Positions 45,085 to 53,897 of a stretch of DNA of 64,000 nt are shown here, one piece after another. Within the stretch, counting starts at the first letter, position 1. Each line of letters begins with the position of its first letter. The translations under genes and the position numbers were made by a program. Source of the DNA: Alphaproteobacteria bacterium. Its GTDB lineage: Bacteria; Pseudomonadota; Alphaproteobacteria; Rhodobacterales; Rhodobacteraceae. Below the pieces are notes generated by a model. It was not told the origin of the DNA. It saw only the letters and a program-made list of their open reading frames with translations, and did no database searches. The stretch spans positions 1 through 64,000 of the forward strand of contig JAUHWT010000022.1 of the NCBI GenBank assembly GCA_030427145.1, written 5' to 3'.

Positions 45085-46071
45085 TCAGTCTGTGTTCTGG
45101 ATCAGCTCGACGAGCGGAACGAGATCAGGATTGCTCGACAGATAGTTGTCGTAGACGGGCTTCATGGCTTCCTGGAATGCCGCCTTGTTTTCGATCTCGT
45201 TGAACTGAACACCGGCTTCCATCACCTTGGCGCGGCTCGCCTCAGCCCGCTCGGCCCAGAGCTGACGCTGCAGATCCGCGGATTCACGGGCGGCCTCAGT
45301 AACGGCCTGCTGATCCTCGGGAGAAAGCGAAGCAAATACATCCGCGTTGATGCAGACGCATTCCGGGATGATCAGATGCTGGGAAAGAGAGTAGTACCCG
45401 GCAACCTCAAAGTGACCGGTGGACTCATACGAGGGCCAATTGTTTTCGGCACCATCCACAACACCGGTTTTCAGGGACTGATAAACCTCAGCAAACGCCA
45501 TTGGCGAAGGGTTGCCGCCCAGGGCGGAGATCATGCCGGAATAAAGGTCGTTATTCATCACACGAACCTTCATGCCCTCAACATCGGCGGGTTCAGTGAT
45601 GGGTTTTTGGGAGTTGTAGAACGACCGCGCGCCCGAGTCGTACCATGCCAAAGCAACAAGGCCTTTTTCAGCCATGCCATCGGAGATCAGCTGACCACCC
45701 TCGCCATCAAGAACGCGGTGCATGTGCTCCATGTCCTTGAAAATGAAGGGAAGTGAAACAACGTTGGCCTCGGGAGCGATTGGTCCAATGGGGCCAAGAT
45801 TGAAGTTGCCAATCTCAAGCGCGCCAATCCGCACCTGCTCAATGGCGTCGGGCTGACTGCCAAGAGTTCCCGAATGGTACATCGTCAGCGTGAGCCGGCC
45901 GTCGGTTTTCTCAGCGAGCAGCTCAGCAAATTTATCCATCCCGGTAGTATTCGGGTAACCTTCGGGGTGAATGTTCCAGCCGCGCCACTCCGCATTGGCC
46001 ACTCCGGCCGTTGCCATCAAAGCGGCGGCAGCCACATACCCAAGCAGGGATTTTCTGAAAACTGTTGTCAT
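45085..46071 (-). CDS. dctP: TRAP transporter substrate-binding protein DctP, likely for a sugar acid
   Basis: A 328-residue periplasmic receptor with a signal peptide (residues 1-27, cleavage near ANA-EWR). The conserved Arg of the carboxylate clamp lies in GMKVRVMNN, and GVVDGAENNWPSYESTGH supplies the Asn/Tyr contacts. YDSGARSFY is typical of the branch that takes hexuronates and related sugar acids, which would fit uxuA elsewhere in the window. GGAGGA lies right before ATG 46071. Confidence 0.9.
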   Translation of the reverse strand: MTTVFRKSLLGYVAAAALMATAGVANAEWRGWNIHPEGYPNTTGMDKFAELLAEKTDGRLTLTMYHSGTLGSQPDAIEQVRIGALEIGNFNLGPIGPIAPEANVVSLPFIFKDMEHMHRVLDGEGGQLISDGMAEKGLVALAWYDSGARSFYNSQKPITEPADVEGMKVRVMNNDLYSGMISALGGNPSPMAFAEVYQSLKTGVVDGAENNWPSYESTGHFEVAGYYSLSQHLIIPECVCINADVFASLSPEDQQAVTEAARESADLQRQLWAERAEASRAKVMEAGVQFNEIENKAAFQEAMKPVYDNYLSSNPDLVPLVELIQNTD

Positions 46072-46144
46072 TTGTTCCTCCAATGTCGTTCGGCGGAAAC
46101 CGCCATCCCTATGTTCTGTTCTTTTGGGACGGCCGGATCGTAGG

Positions 46145-46161
46145 ATTATCTTGCATACAAG
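46145..46161 (-). promoter_or_regulatory. TRAP operon -10 and overlapping palindromic operator
   Basis: On the minus strand the palindrome CTTGTATGCAAG (46150-46161) abuts GATAAT (46145-46150), a good -10 box. A repressor there would block polymerase. The motif resembles CTAGTATGGTAG at 1387-1398 (9 of 12 identical) and the TTGTATACAA-like sites of FCD-type GntR regulators. No clear -35 box was found. Confidence 0.5.
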
Positions 46162-46258
46162 ACAAGAACTGTTTCGCAGATGTATGGAATATTAAAAGGA
46201 GTCGGTTTTCCGGATGTATCTTCGTCCGATTTGGTTTGGTGCCAACCGGCAAAGTAGC

Positions 46259-46286
46259 TTGCCCATCGAAACGCCAATCGCATAAT
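46259..46286 (+). promoter_or_regulatory. glpX promoter
   Basis: TTGCCC (46259-46264), 16 bp, CATAAT (46281-46286, five of six to consensus). The start would be about 28 nt before glpX. An imperfect palindrome GGTTTGGTGCCAACC at 46234-46248 lies just upstream and could bind a regulator. Confidence 0.5.
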
Positions 46287-46320
46287 AGACAGTGACCGAT
46301 CTTATTAGGAAGGCTCTCTG

Positions 46321-47286
46321 ATGTCCGATATCAACGAATTTGCTGATCGTATGCTGTCTCTCGGTTTGGCCCGTGTGTCCGAACAGGCAGCCGTTGCCTC
46401 AGCAAAGCTCGTAGGCAGCGGTGACGAAAAAGCGGCGGATCAGGCTGCAGTTGACGCGATGCGAAATCAGCTGAACCTTCTCGATATTCAGGGGGTTGTG
46501 GTCATCGGTGAGGGCGAGCGCGATGAGGCGCCGATGCTCTTCATCGGTGAGGAAGTGGGAACCGGCAACGGTCCGGCAGTGGATATTGCGCTGGATCCAC
46601 TGGAAGGCACCACACTGACAGCCAAGGACATGCCCAACGCGCTGGCGGTGATTGCGATGGGACCTCGCGGTTCGATGCTGCATGCACCCGACGTTTACAT
46701 GGACAAACTGGCAATCGGCCCTGGCTTCCCCACCGGTGTCGTCTCCCTGGACATGACACCGACCGAACGCGTGAATGCTCTGGCTGCCGCTAAGGGCTGC
46801 GAGCCGCGGGACATCATGGTCTGTGTGCTGGAGAGGCCGCGCCATGAGGATCTCGTAGCAGAGTTGCGTGCAACCGGTGCCCGTATACGTCTGATCACCG
46901 ACGGTGACGTGGCAGGTGTCATTCACTGTGCCGAAACGGGCAAGACCGGCATCGACATGTACATGGGTTCCGGCGGAGCCCCTGAAGGTGTACTGGCTGC
47001 CGCAGCGCTGAAATGCATGGGCGGTCAGATGATGGGGAAACTCCTGTTCCGCAACGACGACGAGCGCGGACGAGCAGAAAAAGCCGGCATCACTGACTTC
47101 GAGAAAATCTACACCCGGGACGAAATGGTAACCGCAGATGTCATTTTTGCGGCAACCGGCGTCACTGATGGCTCCATCGTAACCGGCGCGCGTCGTGATG
47201 GTGATTACCTTGAGACGGAAACCATCCTGATGCGTTCGAAGACCGGATCCGTGCGGCGCATCCACTATCGCCAGACGATCAAATAG
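46321..47286 (+). CDS. glpX: Class II fructose-1,6-bisphosphatase GlpX
   Basis: A 321-residue lithium-sensitive phosphatase fold enzyme hydrolysing fructose 1,6-bisphosphate in gluconeogenesis. The metal site is built from GEGERDEAPMLFIGE near residue 63 and DPLEGTTLTAKDMPN near 90. MGSGGAPEGVLAAAALKCMGGQM near 220 is also diagnostic. AGGAAGG is well spaced. It is divergent from the TRAP operon and followed by a small membrane protein and recJ. Confidence 0.96.
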   Translation: MSDINEFADRMLSLGLARVSEQAAVASAKLVGSGDEKAADQAAVDAMRNQLNLLDIQGVVVIGEGERDEAPMLFIGEEVGTGNGPAVDIALDPLEGTTLTAKDMPNALAVIAMGPRGSMLHAPDVYMDKLAIGPGFPTGVVSLDMTPTERVNALAAAKGCEPRDIMVCVLERPRHEDLVAELRATGARIRLITDGDVAGVIHCAETGKTGIDMYMGSGGAPEGVLAAAALKCMGGQMMGKLLFRNDDERGRAEKAGITDFEKIYTRDEMVTADVIFAATGVTDGSIVTGARRDGDYLETETILMRSKTGSVRRIHYRQTIK

Positions 47287-47293
47287 GTTCCGG

Positions 47294-47581
47294 TTGACGC
47301 GCCCGCGTACCAGAAAAGAGAAAACGTCCATCGTCTTCATGTCAGTATGGAGCGTGGTCTGGCTGGGGATGATGATCATCGTCCTGTTCAGCATGATGCA
47401 AATGATCATGGCCGGTGAAATGGCACCGGCCCTTTTCATGTTTGTTTGGCTGTGTTGCGCTGGATTCGGCCTGTACAAGGGCATCCAGGGTTTGAAAAAG
47501 CTGCTATTGTTCGGAAAAAGCCCAGGAAAGCCCACATCAAACCAAACCTGGAATGACGATGTTTCCGACCAGGATGCGTGA
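47294..47581 (+). CDS. Small two-helix membrane protein of unknown function
   Basis: A 95-residue protein from TTG 47294, seven bases after glpX. A basic N-terminus (TRPRTRKEK) precedes two hydrophobic segments, VWSVVWLGMMIIVLFSMMQM and ALFMFVWLCCAGFGLYKGI. The C-terminus is polar. An ATG at 47339 is an alternative start but would cut into the first helix. It lies in tight sequence with glpX and recJ, so it is probably expressed. No family recognised. Confidence 0.6.
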   Translation: MTRPRTRKEKTSIVFMSVWSVVWLGMMIIVLFSMMQMIMAGEMAPALFMFVWLCCAGFGLYKGIQGLKKLLLFGKSPGKPTSNQTWNDDVSDQDA

Positions 47582-47599
47582 AGCGGAGAACACTCCACA

Positions 47600-49375
47600 T
47601 TGAACACACCGCTACCAAAATACGCCGGTCAGGCTGAGGAAGCCTGGCTCGGTGTTGAACGATCCCTGAACGGAAAATTCTGGAGGGGACCGAGCATGTC
47701 TCAGGAACGTCTGGCTGAAGTAATTGGTCAGAACACCGGGTTGCCGGGAATCGTTTGCAGAATTCTCGCATCCCGGAACGTTAGCCCTGATGGTGCGATG
47801 AGCTATCTGTCACCCTCTCTGCGTGAACTCATGCCCGACCCTTCCGGTATGCGCGACATGGATTTGGCCGCGGAACGCTTTTGGGCCGCTGTAAAGGGGC
47901 GTGAGCGCATTGCGGTCTTCGCTGACTACGACGTCGACGGCGGGTCAAGCGCGGCGCTCCTGCTCTGCTGGTTGCGCGCAACGGATTTGAACGCAACGCT
48001 CTACGTGCCGGACCGTATTGACGAGGGATACGGCCCCAACGTTCCAGCGATGCGGAAACTGGGCTCGGAGCATGATCTGATCGTCTGCGTTGACTGTGGA
48101 GTTCTCAGTCACGAACCAATTGCGGCCGCCGGGTGCGATGTTATCGTTCTTGATCACCATCTCCCCGGGGAGACGCTGCCGGAAGCGCATGCGGTGGTGA
48201 ACCCCAACCGTCACGATGAGGTTCTCGACCTCGGATACCTCTGCGCGGCCGGGGTCGTGTTTATGATGCTGGTCGCTGTCAATCGTTTGATGCGTCAGGA
48301 GGGTGTATCCGGTCCGAAACTCATGGGATTACTCGACCTCGTCGCGCTCGCAACGGTGGCTGATGTGGCACCGCTGGTTGGACTGAACCGGGCACTAGTC
48401 AAACAGGGTCTGGCAATCATGGCGCAATCCCAAAGGCCGGGGTTGCAAGCACTGGCCCGTGTGGGCAAGTCGACATCCGCGCCAGACACCTACTCTTTAG
48501 GTTTCATCATCGGCCCACGCATCAATGCCGGTGGGCGGATCGGCGCGGCCGATCTGGGCGCGCGCCTGCTGTCCACCGCTGAACCGCATGAGGCTGACGC
48601 TCTTGCGGAACGTCTGAACACCCTTAACCTCGAACGACGACGCATTGAAGCGGAAGTACTGGAACAGGCCAAAGCCCAGGTGCGCCAGCGTGGCGCGGAC
48701 GGACCACTGGTTTGGGCAAGCGGTGAGGGCTGGCACCCTGGCGTGGTCGGCATCGTCGCGTCCCGTCTGAAGGACGCGTTTGGAAAGCCTTCCATTGTGA
48801 TTGGCCTTGATGGAGACGATGGCAAAGGATCCGGGCGCTCCGTAACCGGTGTTGATCTCGGAGCGGCCATCGGCACGCTTGTCAGCGAAGGTCTTCTGCA
48901 AAAAGGCGGCGGTCATAAAATGGCCGTGGGTCTCAGCATTCACAGGGACGGCATAGAACCCGCCATGCAACGCCTCTCTGATCTCATGTCGGAAGCCGGA
49001 GCGGACCGGCCCGGGCAGAAGGTGTTGGATGTAGCGGGGCTTGTCACACTGCAGGGTGCGACCGTGGAACTTGCCGAGGGCATCAAAAGTGCGGGGCCTT
49101 ACGGTGCCGGATCACCTGCACCGATTGTGACCCTGTCGGACGTAAGCGTCATTAGAAGCCGAATCGTCGGAGAAAACCATCTCGCGGTGACCTTTGGCGA
49201 TATTCAGGGTGGGCGACTCGATGGAATTGCCTTCCGTGCCCTCGAATCGGAAATGGGCCAAATGCTTGCGCAAAAGAGCCAAAATCGCTTCCATGTGGCC
49301 GGTCGACTCGAGCGCGACGACTGGGGCGGACGCTCGAAAGCAAAATTCTACATCGAAGATGCGGCTCTTTCTTAA
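47600..49375 (+). CDS. recJ: Single-stranded-DNA-specific exonuclease RecJ
   Basis: A 591-residue 5'-3' exonuclease for recombination and mismatch repair. DHH-family motifs are ADYDVDGGSSA (108-118), VCVDCG, and VLDHHLPGE. DHHA1 and OB domains follow, with GRSVTGVDLG and the GGGHKMAVG substrate loop near residue 435. The start is TTG 47600 after a modest GGAG, which is uncertain. Ala/Thr after DGG is replaced by Ser, a minor change. Confidence 0.95.
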   Translation: MNTPLPKYAGQAEEAWLGVERSLNGKFWRGPSMSQERLAEVIGQNTGLPGIVCRILASRNVSPDGAMSYLSPSLRELMPDPSGMRDMDLAAERFWAAVKGRERIAVFADYDVDGGSSAALLLCWLRATDLNATLYVPDRIDEGYGPNVPAMRKLGSEHDLIVCVDCGVLSHEPIAAAGCDVIVLDHHLPGETLPEAHAVVNPNRHDEVLDLGYLCAAGVVFMMLVAVNRLMRQEGVSGPKLMGLLDLVALATVADVAPLVGLNRALVKQGLAIMAQSQRPGLQALARVGKSTSAPDTYSLGFIIGPRINAGGRIGAADLGARLLSTAEPHEADALAERLNTLNLERRRIEAEVLEQAKAQVRQRGADGPLVWASGEGWHPGVVGIVASRLKDAFGKPSIVIGLDGDDGKGSGRSVTGVDLGAAIGTLVSEGLLQKGGGHKMAVGLSIHRDGIEPAMQRLSDLMSEAGADRPGQKVLDVAGLVTLQGATVELAEGIKSAGPYGAGSPAPIVTLSDVSVIRSRIVGENHLAVTFGDIQGGRLDGIAFRALESEMGQMLAQKSQNRFHVAGRLERDDWGGRSKAKFYIEDAALS

Positions 49376-49403
49376 ACTCATGCAAAAAAGTGTAAAATCG
49401 GGC

Positions 49404-49432
49404 TTGATCCCCCCGCCAACCAGGGTTAGACA
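49404..49432 (+). promoter_or_regulatory. Putative tRNA-Glu promoter
   Basis: TTGATC (49404-49409), exactly 17 bp, TAGACA (49427-49432). The start would fall about six bases before the tRNA 5' end. Match to consensus is partial. Confidence 0.4.
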
Positions 49433-49444
49433 ACGCTCCGTCAC

Positions 49445-49519
49445 GCGCCCTTCGTCTATCGGTTAGGACGCCAGATTTTCATTCTGGAAAGAGGGGTTCG
49501 ATTCCCCTAGGGCGTGCCA
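49445..49519 (+). tRNA. tRNA-Glu (TTC)
   Basis: A 75-nt cloverleaf. The acceptor GCGCCCT pairs with AGGGCGT (terminal G-U). The D arm contains TCGGTTAGGA. The anticodon arm CCAGA/TCTGG encloses TTTTCAT with anticodon TTC at 49478-49480. The T arm is GAGGGGTTCGATTCCCCT, with the invariant TTCGA. The discriminator G and CCA are encoded. The only tRNA gene found. It lies between recJ and the acyltransferase. Confidence 0.97.
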
Positions 49520-49545
49520 CTTCCCTTAAGTTCGCAAACGTTCAT

Positions 49546-49572
49546 CGGCCTCTTGGCCGGTTTGTGAATTTA
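49546..49572 (+). terminator. Short stem-loop after tRNA-Glu
   Basis: CGGCC-TCTT-GGCCG (49546-49559) with a T-rich but interrupted tail (GTTTGTGAATTTATT). It starts 27 bases past the tRNA 3' end, consistent with a weak terminator. Confidence 0.4.
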
Positions 49573-49672
49573 TTGTGGCACCGTGTGCAATCTGTTGCCT
49601 TGAATCAGTTTTTTCCGCATTTGTCTCCAACCGGGCTCCCCGGAGGCCCGCCCACCAGGTTGCGGAACTACC

Positions 49673-50545
49673 ATGAAAGTCGACAGAAATCTGGCCCGCG
49701 ACATCAGCTACGCCAGTGCGGTCGGATCGAGGACCGGAAGAGCCGTGATTCGATCGCTTGAGAACCTCACCGGACGCCTCAAACTCATCAAAATGGCCCA
49801 GGATTACGAACTGGAAATGGCGAAGGGGCGCGATTTCTGGGAAATCATTCCCGAGCGCTACGGTCTGTCCCTGAACGTTCAGCGTGGAAGCCTTGCCAAC
49901 ATTCCCCGTACGGGCCCGCTGGTTGTCATCAGCAATCACCCATACGGGATCCTGGATGGCCTTATGCTGGGCAACATGCTTTCCCAAACCCGGGGCGACT
50001 TTCGCGTAATCGCTCACCACGTTTTCAGAAAAGCCTCCGAACTCAACCGCGTGATTCTTCCCATAGCCTTCGACAACTCGAAGGAGTCGAGAGAGATCAA
50101 TCTTGCCACACGCAAACAGGCATTGCGTTTTTTGGCTGAGGGCGGGTGCATGGGTATTTTCCCCGGCGGCACCGTATCCACGGCGCTAAAGCCGTTTGGT
50201 CAGCCTGCCGATCCGGAGTGGAGGCGCTTCACCGCCCGCATGATTGTTAAGTCCAACGCAACCGTTGTTCCCATTTTCTTCGCTGGCCACAACAGCAGGC
50301 TTTTCCAGGTTGCGAGCCACATCTCCGTGACACTGCGCCTGGCGTTGCTGATCAACGAGTTTCGCGGGCGTGTGGGCGGACCGGTGGACGTGGCAATCGG
50401 TGAGCCCATTCTGCCGGACGACATGGCTCCCTATTCGGGTGACGCGGCCAAACTGATTGACCACCTACGGACCAAAACCTATGACTTGGACCCGACAGCC
50501 AGTGGACAGCACCACTACGGCTATGACTGGGAAACGGCGGTTTAG
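49673..50545 (+). CDS. PlsC-like lysophospholipid acyltransferase
   Basis: A 290-residue acyltransferase. The H-x4-D catalytic motif appears as SNHPYGILDG (residues 86-95). FPGGTVSTA near 165 and VVPIFFAGHNSR near 205 are the substrate-binding blocks. It likely transfers an acyl chain to a lyso-lipid at the inner membrane; an ornithine-lipid synthase (OlsA-like) role is possible. It overlaps murI by 23 bases. The upstream 150 bp, after the tRNA, shows no gene. Confidence 0.87.
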   Translation: MKVDRNLARDISYASAVGSRTGRAVIRSLENLTGRLKLIKMAQDYELEMAKGRDFWEIIPERYGLSLNVQRGSLANIPRTGPLVVISNHPYGILDGLMLGNMLSQTRGDFRVIAHHVFRKASELNRVILPIAFDNSKESREINLATRKQALRFLAEGGCMGIFPGGTVSTALKPFGQPADPEWRRFTARMIVKSNATVVPIFFAGHNSRLFQVASHISVTLRLALLINEFRGRVGGPVDVAIGEPILPDDMAPYSGDAAKLIDHLRTKTYDLDPTASGQHHYGYDWETAV

Positions 50546-51392
50546 TATCATTCCTATCGGGGTTTTTGACAGCGGACTGGGCGGCCTGACCATTCTTCGA
50601 GCTTTACGAATGGCACTGCCGCAACAGGATTTCGTTTACCTTGGTGATCAGGCCAACGCTCCGTATGGCCACAAGGATGCAGCACATATTCGCGAACTCA
50701 CGGTTCAGGGAATAAAATGCCTTTTCCGGGCCGACTGCAGTCTGGTGATCCTCGCCTGCAATACGGCTTCGGCGGTGGCCCTGCACGACATCCAGACAGA
50801 ATGGCTCGACCCTTCACAACGACGGGTTTTGGGTGTTTTCGTTCCAATCATTGAGCATCTGACCAGCCGGGACTGGGGAGACAACTCTCCACCGACGCAT
50901 ACGGGCCTGCGGGACGTCGCATTATTCGCGACGCCGGCAACGGTGGCCTCCGGCGCTTTTTCACGTGAGTTGCGGTTCCGAGCGAGGGATGTGCATGTTG
51001 AGGCGCAGGCCTGCGAAGGACTTGTTGCGGCCATCGAGGCTGGAAACATGCAAGACGCGATTGAACTCGTGAAGCGTCATGTGGACGCCCTGCTGAAACG
51101 GCTGCCGGCACCTCAGTGTGCGGTACTTGGATGCACCCATTATCCCCTGGTTGCGGAAGCATTTCAAAAGGCACTGCCCCCCGAAACCAGATTGACCTCA
51201 CAACCGGATCTCGTCGCGGCCAGTCTGAAAAGCTATTTGATCAGGCACAGGGAATTCGCAGGCGGTTCGGGCAAGTTCCGGTATTTGACAACCGGACATC
51301 CGGCAACGGTGTCTTCTTCCGCAAAAGTGTTTGCTGCCGATCCGACGGACTTTGAGACGGCGGATTACGCAGACGCAACGACACCTCGTTGA
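50523..51392 (+). CDS. murI: Glutamate racemase MurI
   Basis: A 289-residue enzyme making D-glutamate for peptidoglycan. Both catalytic cysteines are present: [12 protein letters not shown] and [14 protein letters not shown]. The N-terminal [12 protein letters not shown] is diagnostic. The frame is open to 50457, but ATG 50523 puts the family motif close to the start and gives a 23-base overlap with the acyltransferase gene. It is followed by argC 59 bp later. Confidence 0.94.
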   Translation: MTGKRRFSIIPIGVFDSGLGGLTILRALRMALPQQDFVYLGDQANAPYGHKDAAHIRELTVQGIKCLFRADCSLVILACNTASAVALHDIQTEWLDPSQRRVLGVFVPIIEHLTSRDWGDNSPPTHTGLRDVALFATPATVASGAFSRELRFRARDVHVEAQACEGLVAAIEAGNMQDAIELVKRHVDALLKRLPAPQCAVLGCTHYPLVAEAFQKALPPETRLTSQPDLVAASLKSYLIRHREFAGGSGKFRYLTTGHPATVSSSAKVFAADPTDFETADYADATTPR

Positions 51393-51451
51393 ACTGCACA
51401 CAGGAATGGCCTAAATCGGCAATTCCGGGTGATACAGGGGTATGCAGAGAC

Positions 51452-52483
51452 ATGGATCAGCAATTCAGAATCGCGATACTGGGCGCAAGCGGGTACACGG
51501 GCGCTGAACTCGTGCGCCTGATCGCCAACCATCCCGGCATGACCATCAGCGCTCTCACGGCGGATAGACGGGCAGGCCAGACAATGGCTTCCGTTTTTCC
51601 GCATCTGAGACATCTCGACCTTCCGGTTTTGACGACTATCGAGGAAGTCGATTTTGGTTCCGTCGATCTCGTGTTTTGCGCACTGCCCCACGCCACAACC
51701 CAGCAGGTGATCTCGAAGTTGCCGGGCAGTTTGAAGACCGTTGACCTGTCCGCCGATTTCCGACTGCGTGACACCTCCGTTTACGCGGAGTGGTATGGGC
51801 ATGAACACCTGGCGCCGGAACTGCAGAAAGAAGCAGTCTACGGCCTGACGGAATTTTATCGTGAAGACATCAAAGCCGCCCGTCTTGTGGCCGGAACCGG
51901 CTGTAATGCCGCTACGGGTATGTATGCGATCCTGCCGCTGTTGAAGGCCGGTGTGATTGATCCTGAAAACATCATTATCAACCTTGCGACCGGGGTTTCC
52001 GGTGCCGGCAGGTCCCCCAAGGAAGGGATGCTGCATTCTGAGGTATCTGAAGGGTTCAGACCTTACAATGTTGCCAAACACCGCCACATGGCCGAATTCG
52101 ATCAGGAATTCAGTCGCGCTGCCGGGCGAGACGTCCGGGTGACTTTCGTTCCCCACCTGTTGCCACAAAACCGAGGAATTCTCGCTACCGTTTACGTACG
52201 CGGCGAAGCTGACCCAATTCACGCGGCTCTGAGCGACACATACCATGAGGAAAAACTGATCACCGTTCTTCCTCAGGGAGAGGTTCCAGCGACGCAGCAC
52301 GTCAGAGGGTCCAATCAGGTACATATCGGTGTGGTGGCTGACTGCCGTCCCGGATGGACCATGGTTTTCTCGACCCTCGACAACCTGATGAAAGGCGCAT
52401 CCGGGCAGGCCATGCAGAACGCCAATCTCATGCTGGGCCTACCGGAAACCATGGGGCTTACCGCTGCGCCACTCTTTCCGTGA
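51452..52483 (+). CDS. argC: N-acetyl-gamma-glutamyl-phosphate reductase ArgC
   Basis: A 343-residue NADPH-dependent enzyme of arginine synthesis. The nucleotide motif is [15 protein letters not shown] near the N-terminus. The catalytic Cys is in [19 protein letters not shown] near residue 150. [13 protein letters not shown] marks the C-terminal domain. ATG 51452 sits at the usual family start. The stop TGA overlaps the GTG of the next gene. Confidence 0.95.
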   Translation: MDQQFRIAILGASGYTGAELVRLIANHPGMTISALTADRRAGQTMASVFPHLRHLDLPVLTTIEEVDFGSVDLVFCALPHATTQQVISKLPGSLKTVDLSADFRLRDTSVYAEWYGHEHLAPELQKEAVYGLTEFYREDIKAARLVAGTGCNAATGMYAILPLLKAGVIDPENIIINLATGVSGAGRSPKEGMLHSEVSEGFRPYNVAKHRHMAEFDQEFSRAAGRDVRVTFVPHLLPQNRGILATVYVRGEADPIHAALSDTYHEEKLITVLPQGEVPATQHVRGSNQVHIGVVADCRPGWTMVFSTLDNLMKGASGQAMQNANLMLGLPETMGLTAAPLFP

Positions 52484-53358
52484 ACGGAAGGATCACAAGT
52501 CGTTTCATTGGTATCTGCCGCACCTTATGGGCGGCAATTCAGGGATTTAATTGCAATGATGGGGCCGCGATGGCAGGCTTTGTTGCCTTCTCCGCCTTTC
52601 TCTCGCTTTTTCCGTTCCTGATCTTCGCGACCGCCCTGATCAGTTTCCTGCTTGGCTCCACGGATTCCGATCGAATTCTCAACGCGCTCTTTGATATCGC
52701 ACCGGAGCATGTCGCCCGAACGATTGAACCGGTCATCACGGACGTACTGACAAGCCGCAACACGGACATACTTACCTACTCCGCCGCCTTCGCGATCTGG
52801 GTCGCCTCGAACGCGGTGGAATCAATCAGGGTTGCTTTTGACCGCGCCTATTCCGTAACCAAACCGCGCGGCTACATCTTCAACAGATTGAAAGCAATCA
52901 TGATGGTTTTTTTTGGTGCTGTTGTCGCAGCTCTTTTGGGCGTTTCAATCATCCTGAGCCCATTACTGCTTCGACTCGCGGAACAGTACTCGCATGTGGA
53001 AATCCCCCTGGTGGCGGGATACCTGACCTACGGATTCGGCATACTTGTTTTCGTTGGAACCCTCTACATGACCCACAGGGTATTACCGGGACGGAGCATG
53101 AAGAAGATCAATATCTGGCCGGGTGTTCTGGTCACCACACTGATCTGGGTCATTGCCGCGAGCGGTTTCTCCGTCTACCTCAGCTATGCACCAAGCTATA
53201 CGGTGACCTATGGAACGCTCGCAGGAGTGATTATCACACTGATGTTTTTCTACCTTACGGGTGCTACCTTCATCTACGGGGCTGAATTTAACGCGGCCAT
53301 GGAACGTGCAAGACTGGGTAAAACTGAAGATACGGGCGTGGGCAACACATGGCAGTAG
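52480..53358 (+). CDS. YihY/BrkB family inner-membrane protein (copy 2)
   Basis: A 292-residue membrane protein with about six helices: [20 protein letters not shown] at residues 28-47, and [11 protein letters not shown] at the end, the same GAE-N-A motif as copy 1. Start GTG 52480 overlaps the argC stop (GTGA), so translation is probably coupled. The two copies share motifs but differ widely elsewhere, so they are old paralogues. It overlaps ccmE by ten bases. Confidence 0.85.
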   Translation: MNGRITSRFIGICRTLWAAIQGFNCNDGAAMAGFVAFSAFLSLFPFLIFATALISFLLGSTDSDRILNALFDIAPEHVARTIEPVITDVLTSRNTDILTYSAAFAIWVASNAVESIRVAFDRAYSVTKPRGYIFNRLKAIMMVFFGAVVAALLGVSIILSPLLLRLAEQYSHVEIPLVAGYLTYGFGILVFVGTLYMTHRVLPGRSMKKINIWPGVLVTTLIWVIAASGFSVYLSYAPSYTVTYGTLAGVIITLMFFYLTGATFIYGAEFNAAMERARLGKTEDTGVGNTWQ

Positions 53359-53813
53359 GGCTTAAAAAACGTCGCCGCATTCAACTCGTCATTATCGGCA
53401 CGGTAATGCTTGCCATCTCGGCTGGTTTAATTGGATTCGGCCTGCGTGATGGCATTGAGTTCTTCCGCAGCCCAAGCCAAATCGCGGAACAGCGTCCCGA
53501 CCCCGGTGAACGCTTTCGTGTAGGAGGGCTTGTTGTCGAAGGAAGCCTCCAACGCGGCAGCGGAGAAACGGTGGCTTTCACGGTGACTGATGGCGCGGCA
53601 GAAACAAGGATAACCTATCAGGGAATCCTTCCAGATCTGTTCCGGGAGGGTCAGGGCGTCATCGCTCTGGGCTCAATGGACAATGACACGTTTGTTGCGA
53701 GCGAGGTCCTCGCAAAACACGATGAAAGCTACATGCCACGGGAAGTCGCGGACGCCCTGAAGGAACAGGGACTTTTCAGGCATGGAGAGGGCATTGATGG
53801 CGGCGGCAGCTAA
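53349..53813 (+). CDS. ccmE: Cytochrome c maturation heme chaperone CcmE
   Basis: A 154-residue protein anchored by one helix (residues 11-31) with an OB-fold periplasmic domain. The heme-attachment His124 and Tyr128 form HDESY, the conserved HxxxY. It receives heme from CcmABCD and passes it to CcmFH. It starts inside the end of the YihY gene, and ccmF follows only after an intervening lysis pair. Confidence 0.95.
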   Translation: MAVGLKKRRRIQLVIIGTVMLAISAGLIGFGLRDGIEFFRSPSQIAEQRPDPGERFRVGGLVVEGSLQRGSGETVAFTVTDGAAETRITYQGILPDLFREGQGVIALGSMDNDTFVASEVLAKHDESYMPREVADALKEQGLFRHGEGIDGGGS

Positions 53814-53858
53814 AGGCTCACCTACACGCCCATAAATCCAATTTTAGCCTAATTGAAC

Positions 53859-53894
53859 AATAATCCCGGTCTATTTCCATAAAACGGGATTATT
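53859..53894. repeat. Perfect inverted repeat covering the endolysin Shine-Dalgarno
   Basis: AATAATCCCG (53859-53868) and CGGGATTATT (53885-53894), perfect 10-bp arms around a 16-nt spacer. GGGA at 53886-53889, the likely ribosome site (8 nt before ATG 53898), lies inside the right arm. As RNA it would hide the ribosome site; as DNA it could be an operator. TTGAAC at 53853-53858 and CATAAA at 53878-53883 are possible promoter boxes overlapping it. Confidence 0.7.
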
Positions 53895-53897
53895 ACA

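Noticed and set aside
46399-47607. A 402-codon minus-strand frame across glpX and the small membrane gene
   Set aside because: Antisense to glpX, with no recognisable protein features; composition effect.
49445-49519. tRNA-Glu as an integration site for a mobile element
   Set aside because: Downstream genes are ordinary housekeeping genes, there is no integrase, and no repeated tRNA 3' end was noticed.
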